A program made the position numbers and the translations under genes. A stretch of 64,000 nt of DNA, taken from contig CABXTC010000001.1 in the NCBI GenBank assembly GCA_902515095.1, forward strand, positions 75,196-139,195, written 5' to 3'. The DNA is from an uncultured Pelagibacteraceae bacterium. Lineage in GTDB: Bacteria; Pseudomonadota; Alphaproteobacteria; Pelagibacterales; Pelagibacteraceae. The stretch's first letter is position 1; the number at the start of each line of letters is the position of its first letter. Under the pieces are notes generated by a model, which was given only the letters and a program-made list of their open reading frames with translations, made no database searches and was not told the origin of the DNA. Shown piece by piece: positions 7,941 to 18,114 of the stretch.

Positions 7941-9203
7941 ATGAAGTACGATTTTTTAAAAACTTATAATGTAATATTAATATTTATAACGCTTTATATT
8001 TCACTTATAGTTGGTTTTTTTTTTGATGAAAACTTAAACCTGGGTGCTAAACCAGATTGGTATTTTGGTGATATACCAGTTATAGAGGCTTTATCTGTAG
8101 ACTTAAAAAAAACTTTCATTAACTATGATATGTATGGCCATCGACATTCGCCAGTATATTTAATTTTTTTAAGTTTTTTGAAAAGTATTGGTTTTGATTA
8201 TGATTTAATTAGATTTATCCATCTCAATATATCTATTTTATTAATTTATTTTTTTTTCAAATGTTTATCATTTAAATTCGACAATATTGAAAAAAAAATA
8301 CTGTTAATTTTTTCATTTTCAATCTTTTTATCACCAACCTTTAGATCTTTAGCAATTTGGCCAGATACAAGAATAATTGGATTATTATTTTTTGTAATTT
8401 CTATATTAGAATTCTTAAAATATTTAAGATACAAGAAAAAAATATATATATGGAAAAATACAATTTTTTTAATCTGTTCGTCATATATAAGTCCTAATTT
8501 TTCTCTATTCATAATCTTTTTCGCATATCACTATTTAAAAGAAAATAATTTCAAAGATTTATTTTTTTTATATATTTTTTGTTTAGCTAGTTCTTTGCCC
8601 GTTTTTTATTATATATTCATATTAGATGTAAATTTTTTAATGGTAAACACGCCAGGTGAAATTACTGGTGAAAATATAAGCTTAAGTTTTAACATTTCAG
8701 ACAAAATACTTATTATAAGTAGTATTATATTATTTCACTTAATTCCTTTTCTTTTAAATAAAAATTTTTTCTGCGAAATAATTAAAAATCTAAAAAAAGA
8801 TCTTTTGATTGTTAGTTTTATATTTGTAATTCTTATATATTTTTTTAATTATCAGATTAATTTTACTGGGGGTGGAATTTTTTTTCAATTTTCACATTTC
8901 ATTTTCAAAAACAATGTCCTATTTTATATAATTAGTTTCATATCTTTAATTTTATTATTTTCTTTTGTAAAAGATAATTTAAATAATTTTCTTATTTTTT
9001 CTATTCTAATTATTTCTAATGTACAAAATTCAATTTATCACAAATATTATGATCCACTCATGATGATATTATTTTTCTCTGTAATTATCATTCCTAGTAG
9101 TTTGAGATTTTTTGATAAAAAAAATAATATTTTTATAATCTATGCTTTTTATATTCTTTATATCATTTCAAGAATATTCAAAAATAATCTTTTAAGTTTT
9201 TAA
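7941..9203 (+). CDS. uncharacterised multi-pass membrane protein
   Basis: 420-aa ORF with ~10 hydrophobic segments; superficially like dolichol-type glycosyltransferase membrane proteins but no motif recognised. Confidence 0.75.
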   Translation: MKYDFLKTYNVILIFITLYISLIVGFFFDENLNLGAKPDWYFGDIPVIEALSVDLKKTFINYDMYGHRHSPVYLIFLSFLKSIGFDYDLIRFIHLNISILLIYFFFKCLSFKFDNIEKKILLIFSFSIFLSPTFRSLAIWPDTRIIGLLFFVISILEFLKYLRYKKKIYIWKNTIFLICSSYISPNFSLFIIFFAYHYLKENNFKDLFFLYIFCLASSLPVFYYIFILDVNFLMVNTPGEITGENISLSFNISDKILIISSIILFHLIPFLLNKNFFCEIIKNLKKDLLIVSFIFVILIYFFNYQINFTGGGIFFQFSHFIFKNNVLFYIISFISLILLFSFVKDNLNNFLIFSILIISNVQNSIYHKYYDPLMMILFFSVIIIPSSLRFFDKKNNIFIIYAFYILYIISRIFKNNLLSF

Positions 9204-9211
9204 ATCTACTT

Positions 9212-10090
9212 ATGAACGAAAAATTCAATAAAGGTTTACTTCTGACATCTCTAGGATCTTTTTGGTGGGGCTTTGTTGGAGTTATATATTTTGAAATGGT
9301 TACCTTTATTGGACACATAGAGTTAGTCGTTCATAGATGCTTATGGACTGCCGTAATGTTAATCTTAACTACTTTTTTTTTAAAAAAATGGAAAACTTTT
9401 TTAAAAACAATTTCAAATAAAAATAATCTTTTTTATCTTTTTGTTTCAGGATTATTAATTTTTATAAATTGGGCAATTTGGATTTATGCAGTAGCTACCA
9501 ATAGAATTATTGATGCAAGTTTTGGATACTTTATAATGCCTATCATAAGTGTACTTTTGGGGTATATATTTTTTAAAGAAAAACTGAATCAAAAAAGAAT
9601 TTTTTCCGTAATTTTGGTGCTTGTTTCAATTCTTTTTATGGTTTTTATAAATATTAAAGCTCTTCCTTGGGTAGGATTAATAGTCGCTTTAAGTTGGGCT
9701 TTTTATAATTTAGTTAGAAAAAAAATCAATGTTGATACAGATATTGGTCTTTTAGTTGAAAGTTTATATATTTTCCCTTTTGCACTAGCTGTTTTTTATT
9801 TTATTGCATCAAAAGGTTTAAACGATTTTAGTTTAGACAATCCTGGTTTAAGTTTATTTCTTTTATTAGCAGGACCAATGACAGTGATTCCTTTGTTCTT
9901 ATATGTAAGGGGAGTTGAATTAATTGGCCTAGGAGCTACAGGTATGATTTTTTATATTACACCTACATTACAGTTTATTTTAGGCTATTTTTTTTATAAT
10001 GAAGAATTTTCTTTAATTAAATTAGTGAGTTTTATTATTATCTGGATTGCTGTAATCATATATCTTAAAGATCTTTATGAAACTAATTAA
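9212..10090 (+). CDS. rarD: EamA family transporter RarD
   Basis: GSFWWGFVGVIYF, HRCLWTAVML, FINWAIWIYAVATNRIIDASFGYFIMPI RarD signature. Confidence 0.92.
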   Translation: MNEKFNKGLLLTSLGSFWWGFVGVIYFEMVTFIGHIELVVHRCLWTAVMLILTTFFLKKWKTFLKTISNKNNLFYLFVSGLLIFINWAIWIYAVATNRIIDASFGYFIMPIISVLLGYIFFKEKLNQKRIFSVILVLVSILFMVFINIKALPWVGLIVALSWAFYNLVRKKINVDTDIGLLVESLYIFPFALAVFYFIASKGLNDFSLDNPGLSLFLLLAGPMTVIPLFLYVRGVELIGLGATGMIFYITPTLQFILGYFFYNEEFSLIKLVSFIIIWIAVIIYLKDLYETN

Positions 10091-11078
10091 TTTAATATTT
10101 TTCTTATTTTTATTTCTCACAGTAAATAGTTATTCAGATGAAAATATCAATTTCGATAAATGGAAAAAAAATTTTAAAGATATTGCACTTAAAAATGGCA
10201 TATCTGAAAAAACTTTTGATATAACTATGCGAAATGTAAAATTTTTGCCAAAAGTGATTGAATATGATCGTTTCCAACCTGAATTTTACGAAGATACAAA
10301 AACTTATATTTCAAAAAGGACTTCTAACAAAAAATTAAAAAAAGGATTAGATTTTTATAGTAACAATATTGATTTAATAAATATAATTGAAAAAAACTTC
10401 CAAATAGAAAAAGAATTACTTTTGTCTTTAATGGGTATCGAGACCAACTTTGGTACTTATGTTGGAAAAATGGATATTTTATCATCTCTAGCTACTTTAA
10501 GTTATGACAAAAGAAGATCTGATTTTTTTTCAAATGAACTTTTAATTCTTTTAAGATTGGTTGATAATAATATAATTGATTATAAAACGCTTTACGGATC
10601 TTGGGCTGGTGCTTTTGGTTTTTTTCAATTTATGCCATCCACAATCAAAAATTATGCATTTGATTATAACAGAGATAATTATATTGATCTAAAAAATTCT
10701 GAAGATGCTTATGCATCAGCTGCAAATTATTTGAACAAAATTGGATGGAAGAAAGATGACCATTGTTTTAAAAAGATTGAATTGAGTGAGGATATTCCTA
10801 TAAAATTTTTGAATGTTTCAGCTAAAAAAATTCATAGTAAAAAAAAAATTAGATTATTTAAGAAATATATAAAAAATTACTCTGATCTTGGTATTAAAAA
10901 TGAAAATCAAAAAATTGCAATAGTGACCCCAGATAAGGATATAATACCAGATGCACTAACTTTGAGCCCTGCATACATAGTTTTTGATAATTATGAGATA
11001 ATTCTTAAATGGAATAGATCTTTAAGATTTGCTCTAGCCGTATGTACTTTAAAAAACAAGTTTAAAAATGAAATTTAA
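10077..11078 (+). CDS. mltB: lytic murein transglycosylase (MltB family)
   Basis: LLSLMGIETNFGTYVG, YGSWAGAFGFFQFMPSTIKNYAFDYNRD motifs. Confidence 0.92.
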   Translation: MKLINLIFFLFLFLTVNSYSDENINFDKWKKNFKDIALKNGISEKTFDITMRNVKFLPKVIEYDRFQPEFYEDTKTYISKRTSNKKLKKGLDFYSNNIDLINIIEKNFQIEKELLLSLMGIETNFGTYVGKMDILSSLATLSYDKRRSDFFSNELLILLRLVDNNIIDYKTLYGSWAGAFGFFQFMPSTIKNYAFDYNRDNYIDLKNSEDAYASAANYLNKIGWKKDDHCFKKIELSEDIPIKFLNVSAKKIHSKKKIRLFKKYIKNYSDLGIKNENQKIAIVTPDKDIIPDALTLSPAYIVFDNYEIILKWNRSLRFALAVCTLKNKFKNEI

Positions 11079-11823
11079 TAAGTTAATTATTTTAAGCTCT
11101 TTATTATTATTGATCGGTTGTAATCAATATTCATCTAATCAAACTAAAATATCAAATATTGTAATTGAAAATAGATATAAAAACAGTGGCTTTTCTTTAA
11201 TTTATAATGAAAATTTAGATATTAAAAAAAAAATTGATCAAAGATCTTTAACTATATTTCACAAATCACTTAAAAATAAGTCATTTGTTAAGATCACAAA
11301 TCCATTAAATGGAAAATCACTAATTGCAGAAGTTAAATCTAACCGTGTAAAATTTTCTCCATTTTACAATTCTATTATTACTGAGAGAATTGCGAATGAC
11401 TTAGATCTCAATCTAATTGAACCATATATAAATATTATTTTAATCTCAAAAAATTCAACATTTGTAGCTAAAAAATCCAAAACATTTGAAGAGGAAAAAA
11501 AAGTAGCTGAAAAAGCTCCTATTGATGGAATTAAAATAAGTAATTTGAATAAAGTTGATAAAACTAAAAAAAAATCAAAAAAAAACCACAAATTCTCTTA
11601 CTCTATAAAAGTTGCAGATTTTTATTATAAAAAATCTGCTCAAAATATGATTTCTAAAATTAAAAAAAAAGTTAAGATTTCTAATTTTAAGATCATTCAA
11701 ATATCTAAAACAAATTATAGGTTAATTTTAGGTCCTTTTAGTGATATAAATTCTTTAAAAGAGTCATTTGAAAAAATAAACTCTTTATATTTTGAAAATC
11801 TAGAAATAATAAAAAATGTTTAA
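11068..11823 (+). CDS. RlpA-like lipoprotein with C-terminal SPOR domain
   Basis: Lipobox LIGC, degenerate double-psi-like region, C-terminal SPOR-like repeat; gene order mltB-rlpA-dacA. Confidence 0.75.
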   Translation: MKFNKLIILSSLLLLIGCNQYSSNQTKISNIVIENRYKNSGFSLIYNENLDIKKKIDQRSLTIFHKSLKNKSFVKITNPLNGKSLIAEVKSNRVKFSPFYNSIITERIANDLDLNLIEPYINIILISKNSTFVAKKSKTFEEEKKVAEKAPIDGIKISNLNKVDKTKKKSKKNHKFSYSIKVADFYYKKSAQNMISKIKKKVKISNFKIIQISKTNYRLILGPFSDINSLKESFEKINSLYFENLEIIKNV

Positions 11824-12967
11824 AAAACTTATATTTACAATCTTAGTATATTCTTTAACCCTTTCTTTTGTTAGTGCAAATATTGAAATAAAAGCTAGAA
11901 CAGCAATTCTACAAGACTTTTTATCAGGAGAAATACTATATGAAAAAGACGCTGATGAATCAATTTACCCAGCATCAATGACAAAAATAATGACTACTAT
12001 TATTGCCTTTGATTTAATTAAATCTGGAGATTTATCATTAAATGATAGATTTATTATATCTGAAAGAGCTTGGAGATTATCGACCGCAGGATATTCGTCA
12101 ATGTTCATTATGGTAGGTGACGAAGTTTCTGTAGAAGATTTATTATTGGGAATAATTATTGCATCAGGTAACGATGCATGCATTGCTCTGGCCGAAGGTA
12201 TAGCTGGTACTGAAGAAGAGTTTGCGATTTTGATGACCTCTAAAGCAAAAGAATTAGGTATGGAAAATACCAATTTTGCTAATTCTTCAGGAATAAACGA
12301 CCCAGACAATTATTCAACTGTCAGAGACATTTTAAAAATGTCAACTTATTTAATAAAAGAACATCCAGATTATTATAAATGGTTTGCTGAAAAAGAATTT
12401 ACTTGGGATCGAACTGGTGGTGATCCTATTACACAAGGAAATAGAAATCCTCTATTATATAAGAATATAGGAGCCGATGGTATCAAGACTGGTTATTTAG
12501 CTGTTGAAAAATATTCTTTAGCATCTTCTATTTATAGAAAAGGAAGAAGATTAATTGCTGTAGGCAGTGGATTTGAAACAAAAAATTCAAGATCTAGAGA
12601 GAGTTCTAAATTGCTTACTTATGGTTTAACAAATTTTGATCTAGTAGAAATTAATAAAGCCAAAAAACCTATTGATCAAGTAGAAGTGTGGTTGGGTAAG
12701 CAAGGCTATGTGGATGTACATGTAGATGCCGATATATATAAAACAATCAAGAAAGCAAAAAAAAGATTGCTAAAGATTTCAATTAAATATGATGGTCCAA
12801 TTGAAGCGCCTATCAATAAAAATCAAAAAGTAGGAACATTTAAAGTTGTATATGATCAAGAATTAATTGGTGAATACGATTTATTAGCTTCTAATGATGT
12901 ACAAAAAGTGAATATTTTTACTAGATTAATTAAATCACTTAATTATTTAATCTGGGGTGATGTCTAA
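11816..12967 (+). CDS. D-alanyl-D-alanine carboxypeptidase (PBP5/6 family)
   Basis: SxxK (PASMTKIMT), SGND, KTG (GADGIKTGYL) motifs. Confidence 0.95.
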   Translation: MFKKLIFTILVYSLTLSFVSANIEIKARTAILQDFLSGEILYEKDADESIYPASMTKIMTTIIAFDLIKSGDLSLNDRFIISERAWRLSTAGYSSMFIMVGDEVSVEDLLLGIIIASGNDACIALAEGIAGTEEEFAILMTSKAKELGMENTNFANSSGINDPDNYSTVRDILKMSTYLIKEHPDYYKWFAEKEFTWDRTGGDPITQGNRNPLLYKNIGADGIKTGYLAVEKYSLASSIYRKGRRLIAVGSGFETKNSRSRESSKLLTYGLTNFDLVEINKAKKPIDQVEVWLGKQGYVDVHVDADIYKTIKKAKKRLLKISIKYDGPIEAPINKNQKVGTFKVVYDQELIGEYDLLASNDVQKVNIFTRLIKSLNYLIWGDV

Positions 12968-13574
12968 AAAACCTGTTATTGTTTTTGAGGGAATCGAGGG
13001 CAGTGGTAAAAGCCATCATATAAATATTGTTTCAAGATATTTAAAAAAAAGAGATATTCCTTTTTTTAGAATAAGGGAACCAGGTGGAAGTATTAATTCA
13101 GAAAAAATTAGAAAGTTAATTCTTAACAAAAATTCTAACTTCAATCGAAATACAGATCTATTGCTTTATCTAGCATCCAGAAGTGAGAATATGATTTTAC
13201 TTAAAAAATTCTATAATAAAAAAATTATTCTTATTGATAGATTTATTGACTCAACTATAGCTTATCAACATTATGGACTGGGTGTTGAACTTGCTTTAAT
13301 TAAATCAATTAACAAGTCTATTTTATCTAATTTTAAAATTAGTTTTACTTTTTTAAATCTAGTAAATCATAAAAATATGCTTAAAAGATTGAAAACTAGA
13401 AATTCCTTAAATAGATATGATAATTTTAACAAAAATTTTTATAATAAAGTGCAAAATGGTTTTATTAAATTGTCCAAAAAAAATACAGCAAAATATCAGA
13501 TTGTTGACTCTAATTTAGATATAAAAGTTAATGAAAACTTGATAATTAACAAAATAATGAAATTAATAAAATGA
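12960..13574 (+). CDS. tmk: thymidylate kinase
   Basis: FEGIEGSGKS P-loop, REPGG, DRFIDSTIAYQ motifs. Confidence 0.95.
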   Translation: MSKKPVIVFEGIEGSGKSHHINIVSRYLKKRDIPFFRIREPGGSINSEKIRKLILNKNSNFNRNTDLLLYLASRSENMILLKKFYNKKIILIDRFIDSTIAYQHYGLGVELALIKSINKSILSNFKISFTFLNLVNHKNMLKRLKTRNSLNRYDNFNKNFYNKVQNGFIKLSKKNTAKYQIVDSNLDIKVNENLIINKIMKLIK

Positions 13575-14500
13575 TTTTAAAACCAGTACACCAAAAAAAT
13601 CTCTATGGTTTAAATGATTTTTTTCTTAATTTTGTTAAATTGTATCGGAAAAATAATTTGCCAAATAAGATTTTGATAAGTGGAGATGAAGGATTAGGTA
13701 AGTCGACGTTAGCTTTTCATTTGGTTAACTATGTATTATCAAGAGATGAAGATTATAGCTATGACCTTAAAAACCTTCAAATTAATCAAGAAAACAAGTC
13801 ATATAAACTTACAATTAATGCATCAAATCCAAATTTAACATTGGTTGACTCCTTAAATGATAAAAAGAGTATAGATATAAATCAAATTAGAGATTTAATT
13901 TCAAATTTAAATAAATCATCCTTTAATAATAAAGAAAGATTTGTAATTATCGATAATATTGAAAAATTGAATATAAATTCTGTTAATGCACTTTTAAAGA
14001 TTTTAGAAGAGCCTCCCCAAAATATATTTTTTATCTTAATCAATAATGACAGATTTATTTTACCAACATTAAAATCCAGATGTATAAATTTTAATCTTTT
14101 TTTAAATCATCAAAATACTATTTGCGTTGTAAATAAGCTATTAGGAGAAGATATTTTTAACCACATAAATACTGATTTGTTCAACCATTATACAACACCT
14201 GGTAAACTTTATAAATTAATCACTTTTTTTGAAACAAACGGTTACAATTTAAAAGATTATCAACTAAAAGATCTTTTAAAATTGATCATTAATGAAGAAC
14301 TTTATAAAAAAGATATTTTAATCAAGAATATTTCATTTGAATATTTTGAATTTTTTTTTAGAAAAGAATTATCTTTAATTAAATCAAAAACTTTTGATAT
14401 TCATAATTATTTTATAAAAAGAATAAATGAAACTAAAAAATTTAATTTAGATGAAGAATCTTTATTTAATGAGTTCGAATATAAAGTGTTAAATGGATAA
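13571..14500 (+). CDS. holB: DNA polymerase III delta' subunit
   Basis: GDEGLGKSTLA, IIDNIEKLNINSVNALLKILEEPP, LKSRC motifs; tmk-holB-metG order. Confidence 0.92.
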   Translation: MILKPVHQKNLYGLNDFFLNFVKLYRKNNLPNKILISGDEGLGKSTLAFHLVNYVLSRDEDYSYDLKNLQINQENKSYKLTINASNPNLTLVDSLNDKKSIDINQIRDLISNLNKSSFNNKERFVIIDNIEKLNINSVNALLKILEEPPQNIFFILINNDRFILPTLKSRCINFNLFLNHQNTICVVNKLLGEDIFNHINTDLFNHYTTPGKLYKLITFFETNGYNLKDYQLKDLLKLIINEELYKKDILIKNISFEYFEFFFRKELSLIKSKTFDIHNYFIKRINETKKFNLDEESLFNEFEYKVLNG

Positions 14501-16034
14501 AAATTTTTATATTACAACACCGATATACTATCCTTCTGCGAAACCTCACATGGGACATGCTTATTCGAGTATAATTGCAGATTTCTTTGCAAGATTTAAA
14601 TCTATTGATGATTTTGATGTTTATTTTCTTACTGGTACTGATGAACACGGATTAAAGATACAAAGATCAGCTGAAAAGGCAGGGAAGGAACCCCAGGAAT
14701 TTTGTGATGAGATAAGTAAAACTTTTAGAGATTTATCAAAAACTTTAAACTTATCAAACACTGATTTTATTAGGACTACTGAGGAAAGACATAAAAAAAC
14801 TGTTCAATATCTTTGGAGCAAGCTTGAAAAAAATGATGATATTTATTTATCAAATTATTCGGGGTGGTATTCAGTTTCAGATGAGGCTTTTTATAATGAA
14901 GATGAAATAGAAGAAATTAATGGGAATAAAATAGCTATAACATCCAAATCACCAGTTGAATGGATTGAAGAAGAATCTTTTTTTTTTAGACTTTCAAAAT
15001 GGGAAAAACCTTTATTAGAATTTTACGAGTCAAATCCTGATTTTATATCACCTGTATCAAGAAAAAATGAAGTTATTAGTTTTGTAAAAAGTGGTCTAAA
15101 AGATCTCTCTGTTAGTCGAAAAACATTTTCATGGGGAATACCTGTTCCAAATAAAAAGGACCACATAATATATGTCTGGCTTGATGCTCTTACAAATTAT
15201 TTAAGCGCTTTAAATTATCCAGATACAAAAAATACACTTTTCAATAAATTTTGGCCTGCATCAATACACTTGATTGGAAAAGATATTCTTAGGTTTCATG
15301 CTGTTTATTGGCCAGCTTTTTTATTGGCTGCAAATGTAACTTTACCTAAAAAAGTTTATGGTCATGGATGGATACTTTCTGGAGATGAAAAAATGTCTAA
15401 ATCTAAAGGAAACATATTAGACCCATTAGAAATTATAGAAAAATATGGTTTAGACTCACTTAGATATTATTTGATTAAAGAAGTTTCATTTGGAAATGAT
15501 GGTAACATCTCACAGGAAAGATTAGAGAATTGTATTAATAGTGATTTAGCTAATAATTATGGAAATTTATGTCAGAGAGTTGTTGCTTTTACGATTAAGA
15601 ATTGTGAGGGAAAAATTCCATCTAAAATAAAGTTTTTAGAAGATGATTTAAAAATTCTAAACAAATATAAAAAAAATCTTGATAATATTAGGTCCAAAAT
15701 TGATGAACAAAATATAAATTTTTATATTGATTATATAGTTAGTTCGTTATTTGAAGCTAATAAATATTTTAATGATCAGGAGCCATGGAAGAAAAAAAAT
15801 GATCAACTAAGACTAAACACGATAGTTTATACTACATTAGAAATAGTGCGTAAAATAAGTTTTTTGATCTATCCAATAATTCCCGAGACATCGTTGAAAG
15901 CTCTTAAAATCTTCAATATTTTAGAACCAAATATAAAACTAGAAACATTATCAAATAATGAATATATACAAAAAGGTAATATTATTAATAAAATAGATAT
16001 TCTTTTTAAAAAAATAGAAAAAAACAATGATTGA
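14493..16034 (+). CDS. metG: methionyl-tRNA synthetase
   Basis: TPIYYPSAKPHMGHAYS, TGTDEHG, KMSKSKGN motifs. Confidence 0.97.
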   Translation: MDKNFYITTPIYYPSAKPHMGHAYSSIIADFFARFKSIDDFDVYFLTGTDEHGLKIQRSAEKAGKEPQEFCDEISKTFRDLSKTLNLSNTDFIRTTEERHKKTVQYLWSKLEKNDDIYLSNYSGWYSVSDEAFYNEDEIEEINGNKIAITSKSPVEWIEEESFFFRLSKWEKPLLEFYESNPDFISPVSRKNEVISFVKSGLKDLSVSRKTFSWGIPVPNKKDHIIYVWLDALTNYLSALNYPDTKNTLFNKFWPASIHLIGKDILRFHAVYWPAFLLAANVTLPKKVYGHGWILSGDEKMSKSKGNILDPLEIIEKYGLDSLRYYLIKEVSFGNDGNISQERLENCINSDLANNYGNLCQRVVAFTIKNCEGKIPSKIKFLEDDLKILNKYKKNLDNIRSKIDEQNINFYIDYIVSSLFEANKYFNDQEPWKKKNDQLRLNTIVYTTLEIVRKISFLIYPIIPETSLKALKIFNILEPNIKLETLSNNEYIQKGNIINKIDILFKKIEKNND

Positions 16035-16788
16035 TTCACACTGTCATCTTGATCATGAGTCTTTATTAAGCGATTTGATAAATGTTTTACAAAGATCCAA
16101 GGATAAAGGCATTAAAAAATTGTTAACAATTTCAACATCAATCGAAAGTTTTTCGAAAGTTAAGGAGTTGGTAAAAAAAGATGAGATGATTTATGGAACA
16201 ATTGGTATTCATCCACACGAAAGTAACTCAAATTTTATTACTTCTGACGACATAGTAAAAGGACTTAGAGAAAATTCGAAAATAATCGGAGTAGGTGAAA
16301 CTGGACTTGATTTTTACTATAATAATAGTGACAGAGATAAACAAATATCAAGTTTTAGAATACATATTGAAGCATCGATTAAAGCTAAAGTTCCTTTAAT
16401 AATTCACTCCAGAAATGCTGAAAAAGAGACTTTTGATATTTTGAACGAGTATAAGAAAGATAATCTGAAAATTCTTATGCATTGTTTTACGGGATCAAAA
16501 GAATTTTCACAAAAACTTTTGGATCTTAATTCTTATTTTTCAGCCAGTGGGATTATTACATTTAAAAATTCAATTGATTTACAAAATACTTTTAAATCTC
16601 TTCCATTAGATAAAATTTTAATTGAGACAGACAGCCCATATCTTGCCCCTGTTCCCAATAGAGGAAAAAATAATGAGCCTTCTTTTATTGATTTCACTGC
16701 TGCTAAGCTTGCAGAAATTAAGGAAATATCTAAGTTTGATCTTGTAGCAGCAACTTCAAAAAATTTTGATAAATTATTTTTTAATTAG
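16027..16788 (+). CDS. tatD: TatD family hydrolase
   Basis: MIDSHCHLD, GIHPHE, GETGLDFYY, ETDSPYLAP motifs. Confidence 0.95.
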   Translation: MIDSHCHLDHESLLSDLINVLQRSKDKGIKKLLTISTSIESFSKVKELVKKDEMIYGTIGIHPHESNSNFITSDDIVKGLRENSKIIGVGETGLDFYYNNSDRDKQISSFRIHIEASIKAKVPLIIHSRNAEKETFDILNEYKKDNLKILMHCFTGSKEFSQKLLDLNSYFSASGIITFKNSIDLQNTFKSLPLDKILIETDSPYLAPVPNRGKNNEPSFIDFTAAKLAEIKEISKFDLVAATSKNFDKLFFN

Positions 16789-16794
16789 AATTTA

Positions 16795-17565
16795 ATGAAA
16801 TTTATCATTTTAGGTTGTGGAAGTTCGACTGGTGTACCGAGACCAGATGGTTATTTTGGAAACTGTGATCCAAAAAATAGAAAAAATTATAGAACGAGAT
16901 GTTCAGGTTTAATTAAAACCAGTAAAGAAAATATTCTGATTGATACTTCTCCAGATTTAAGACAACAATTATTACGTCACAAGATTACAAAAATAAATAA
17001 AGTTCTTTTTTCACATATGCATGCAGATCAAACCCATGGCATAAATGATTTAAGACCATTTTACTTAAATAGTAAGAAACAGATAGATGTATACGCGGAT
17101 AAAGAAACATCATTTTATCTAAAAAAAACTTTTTCTTATATTTTTAAGTCTTACTCCAAGGAATATCCCGCCACACTTAAAATTAATAATTTAAAAAATA
17201 TCTTTTCTATTAAGGATAAAAATAAAATTCTTAAGATTAAATCTATTAAAGTTGAACATGGCAAAGTAAAGTCGAATTGTTTTATAATTGATAAAAAAAT
17301 TGCATATATAAGTGATGTAAATAAGATTTATAGTAAAGACTATAAGTATTTTCAAAATTTAAAGTTTTTGATTATTGATTGTTTGTGGTATGAAAATCAT
17401 CCATCTCATTTTAATTTAGAAACATCATTATCAATAATCAAAAAATTCAAGCCTAAAAAAGGTATTCTAACGAATTTATCGCATGTTTTAGATTATGCGG
17501 AATTAAAAAAAAAATTACCTAACAATGTTATTCCAGCTTATGATGGTTTAACAATAGATCTATAA
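16795..17565 (+). CDS. MBL-fold metallohydrolase (PhnP-like)
   Basis: GCGSSTGVPRP, HMHADQTHGINDLR motifs. Confidence 0.9.
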   Translation: MKFIILGCGSSTGVPRPDGYFGNCDPKNRKNYRTRCSGLIKTSKENILIDTSPDLRQQLLRHKITKINKVLFSHMHADQTHGINDLRPFYLNSKKQIDVYADKETSFYLKKTFSYIFKSYSKEYPATLKINNLKNIFSIKDKNKILKIKSIKVEHGKVKSNCFIIDKKIAYISDVNKIYSKDYKYFQNLKFLIIDCLWYENHPSHFNLETSLSIIKKFKPKKGILTNLSHVLDYAELKKKLPNNVIPAYDGLTIDL

Positions 17566-18105
17566 GATTTTCTCAATACTATTTATAAGTTTATTGGACA
17601 TGGGATTGGTCAGAGATGAAAATGTGCTTTCAATTTTACCTTGTTTATTAATCAAAATTTTATGAAAATTCCATTTAGGAATTGCTGACTTCCCATAGTT
17701 TTCTTTTGCCCATTTGAATATTTCATGGGCATTTTCTCCTTTAACATCAGTTATAGTTGAAAGAGGAAAGTTTATTTCAAAATTTACTTCACAGAATTTT
17801 TTAACCTCAGAATTAGAATTTTTTTCTTGATTAAATGAATTTGATGGTATCCCAAGAACAACTAAACCCCTCAATTTGTATGTATCCCAGAGTTTTTGTA
17901 AGTCTGTATATTGTTTTGTGAAACCGCAATAACTTGCTGTGTTAACAACTAAAATAACTTTATCTTTAAATTTATTAAGGTCAATATTTTCTCCAGTAAT
18001 GCTATCTATTTTAAAATCAAAAAAGACTTTGTCATAATTTGCAGTAGCTGTACTTTTAAAAAAAAACATAAATAAGGTAAATCCTAGTATTAAAAATTTT
18101 TTCAT
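17560..18105 (-). CDS. glutathione peroxidase family protein
   Basis: VVNTASYCGFTKQYTDLQKLW, IPSNSFNQEKN, KWNFHK motifs, signal peptide. Confidence 0.93.
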   Translation of the reverse strand: MKKFLILGFTLFMFFFKSTATANYDKVFFDFKIDSITGENIDLNKFKDKVILVVNTASYCGFTKQYTDLQKLWDTYKLRGLVVLGIPSNSFNQEKNSNSEVKKFCEVNFEINFPLSTITDVKGENAHEIFKWAKENYGKSAIPKWNFHKILINKQGKIESTFSSLTNPMSNKLINSIEKIL

Positions 18106-18114
18106 TTATAGAAA

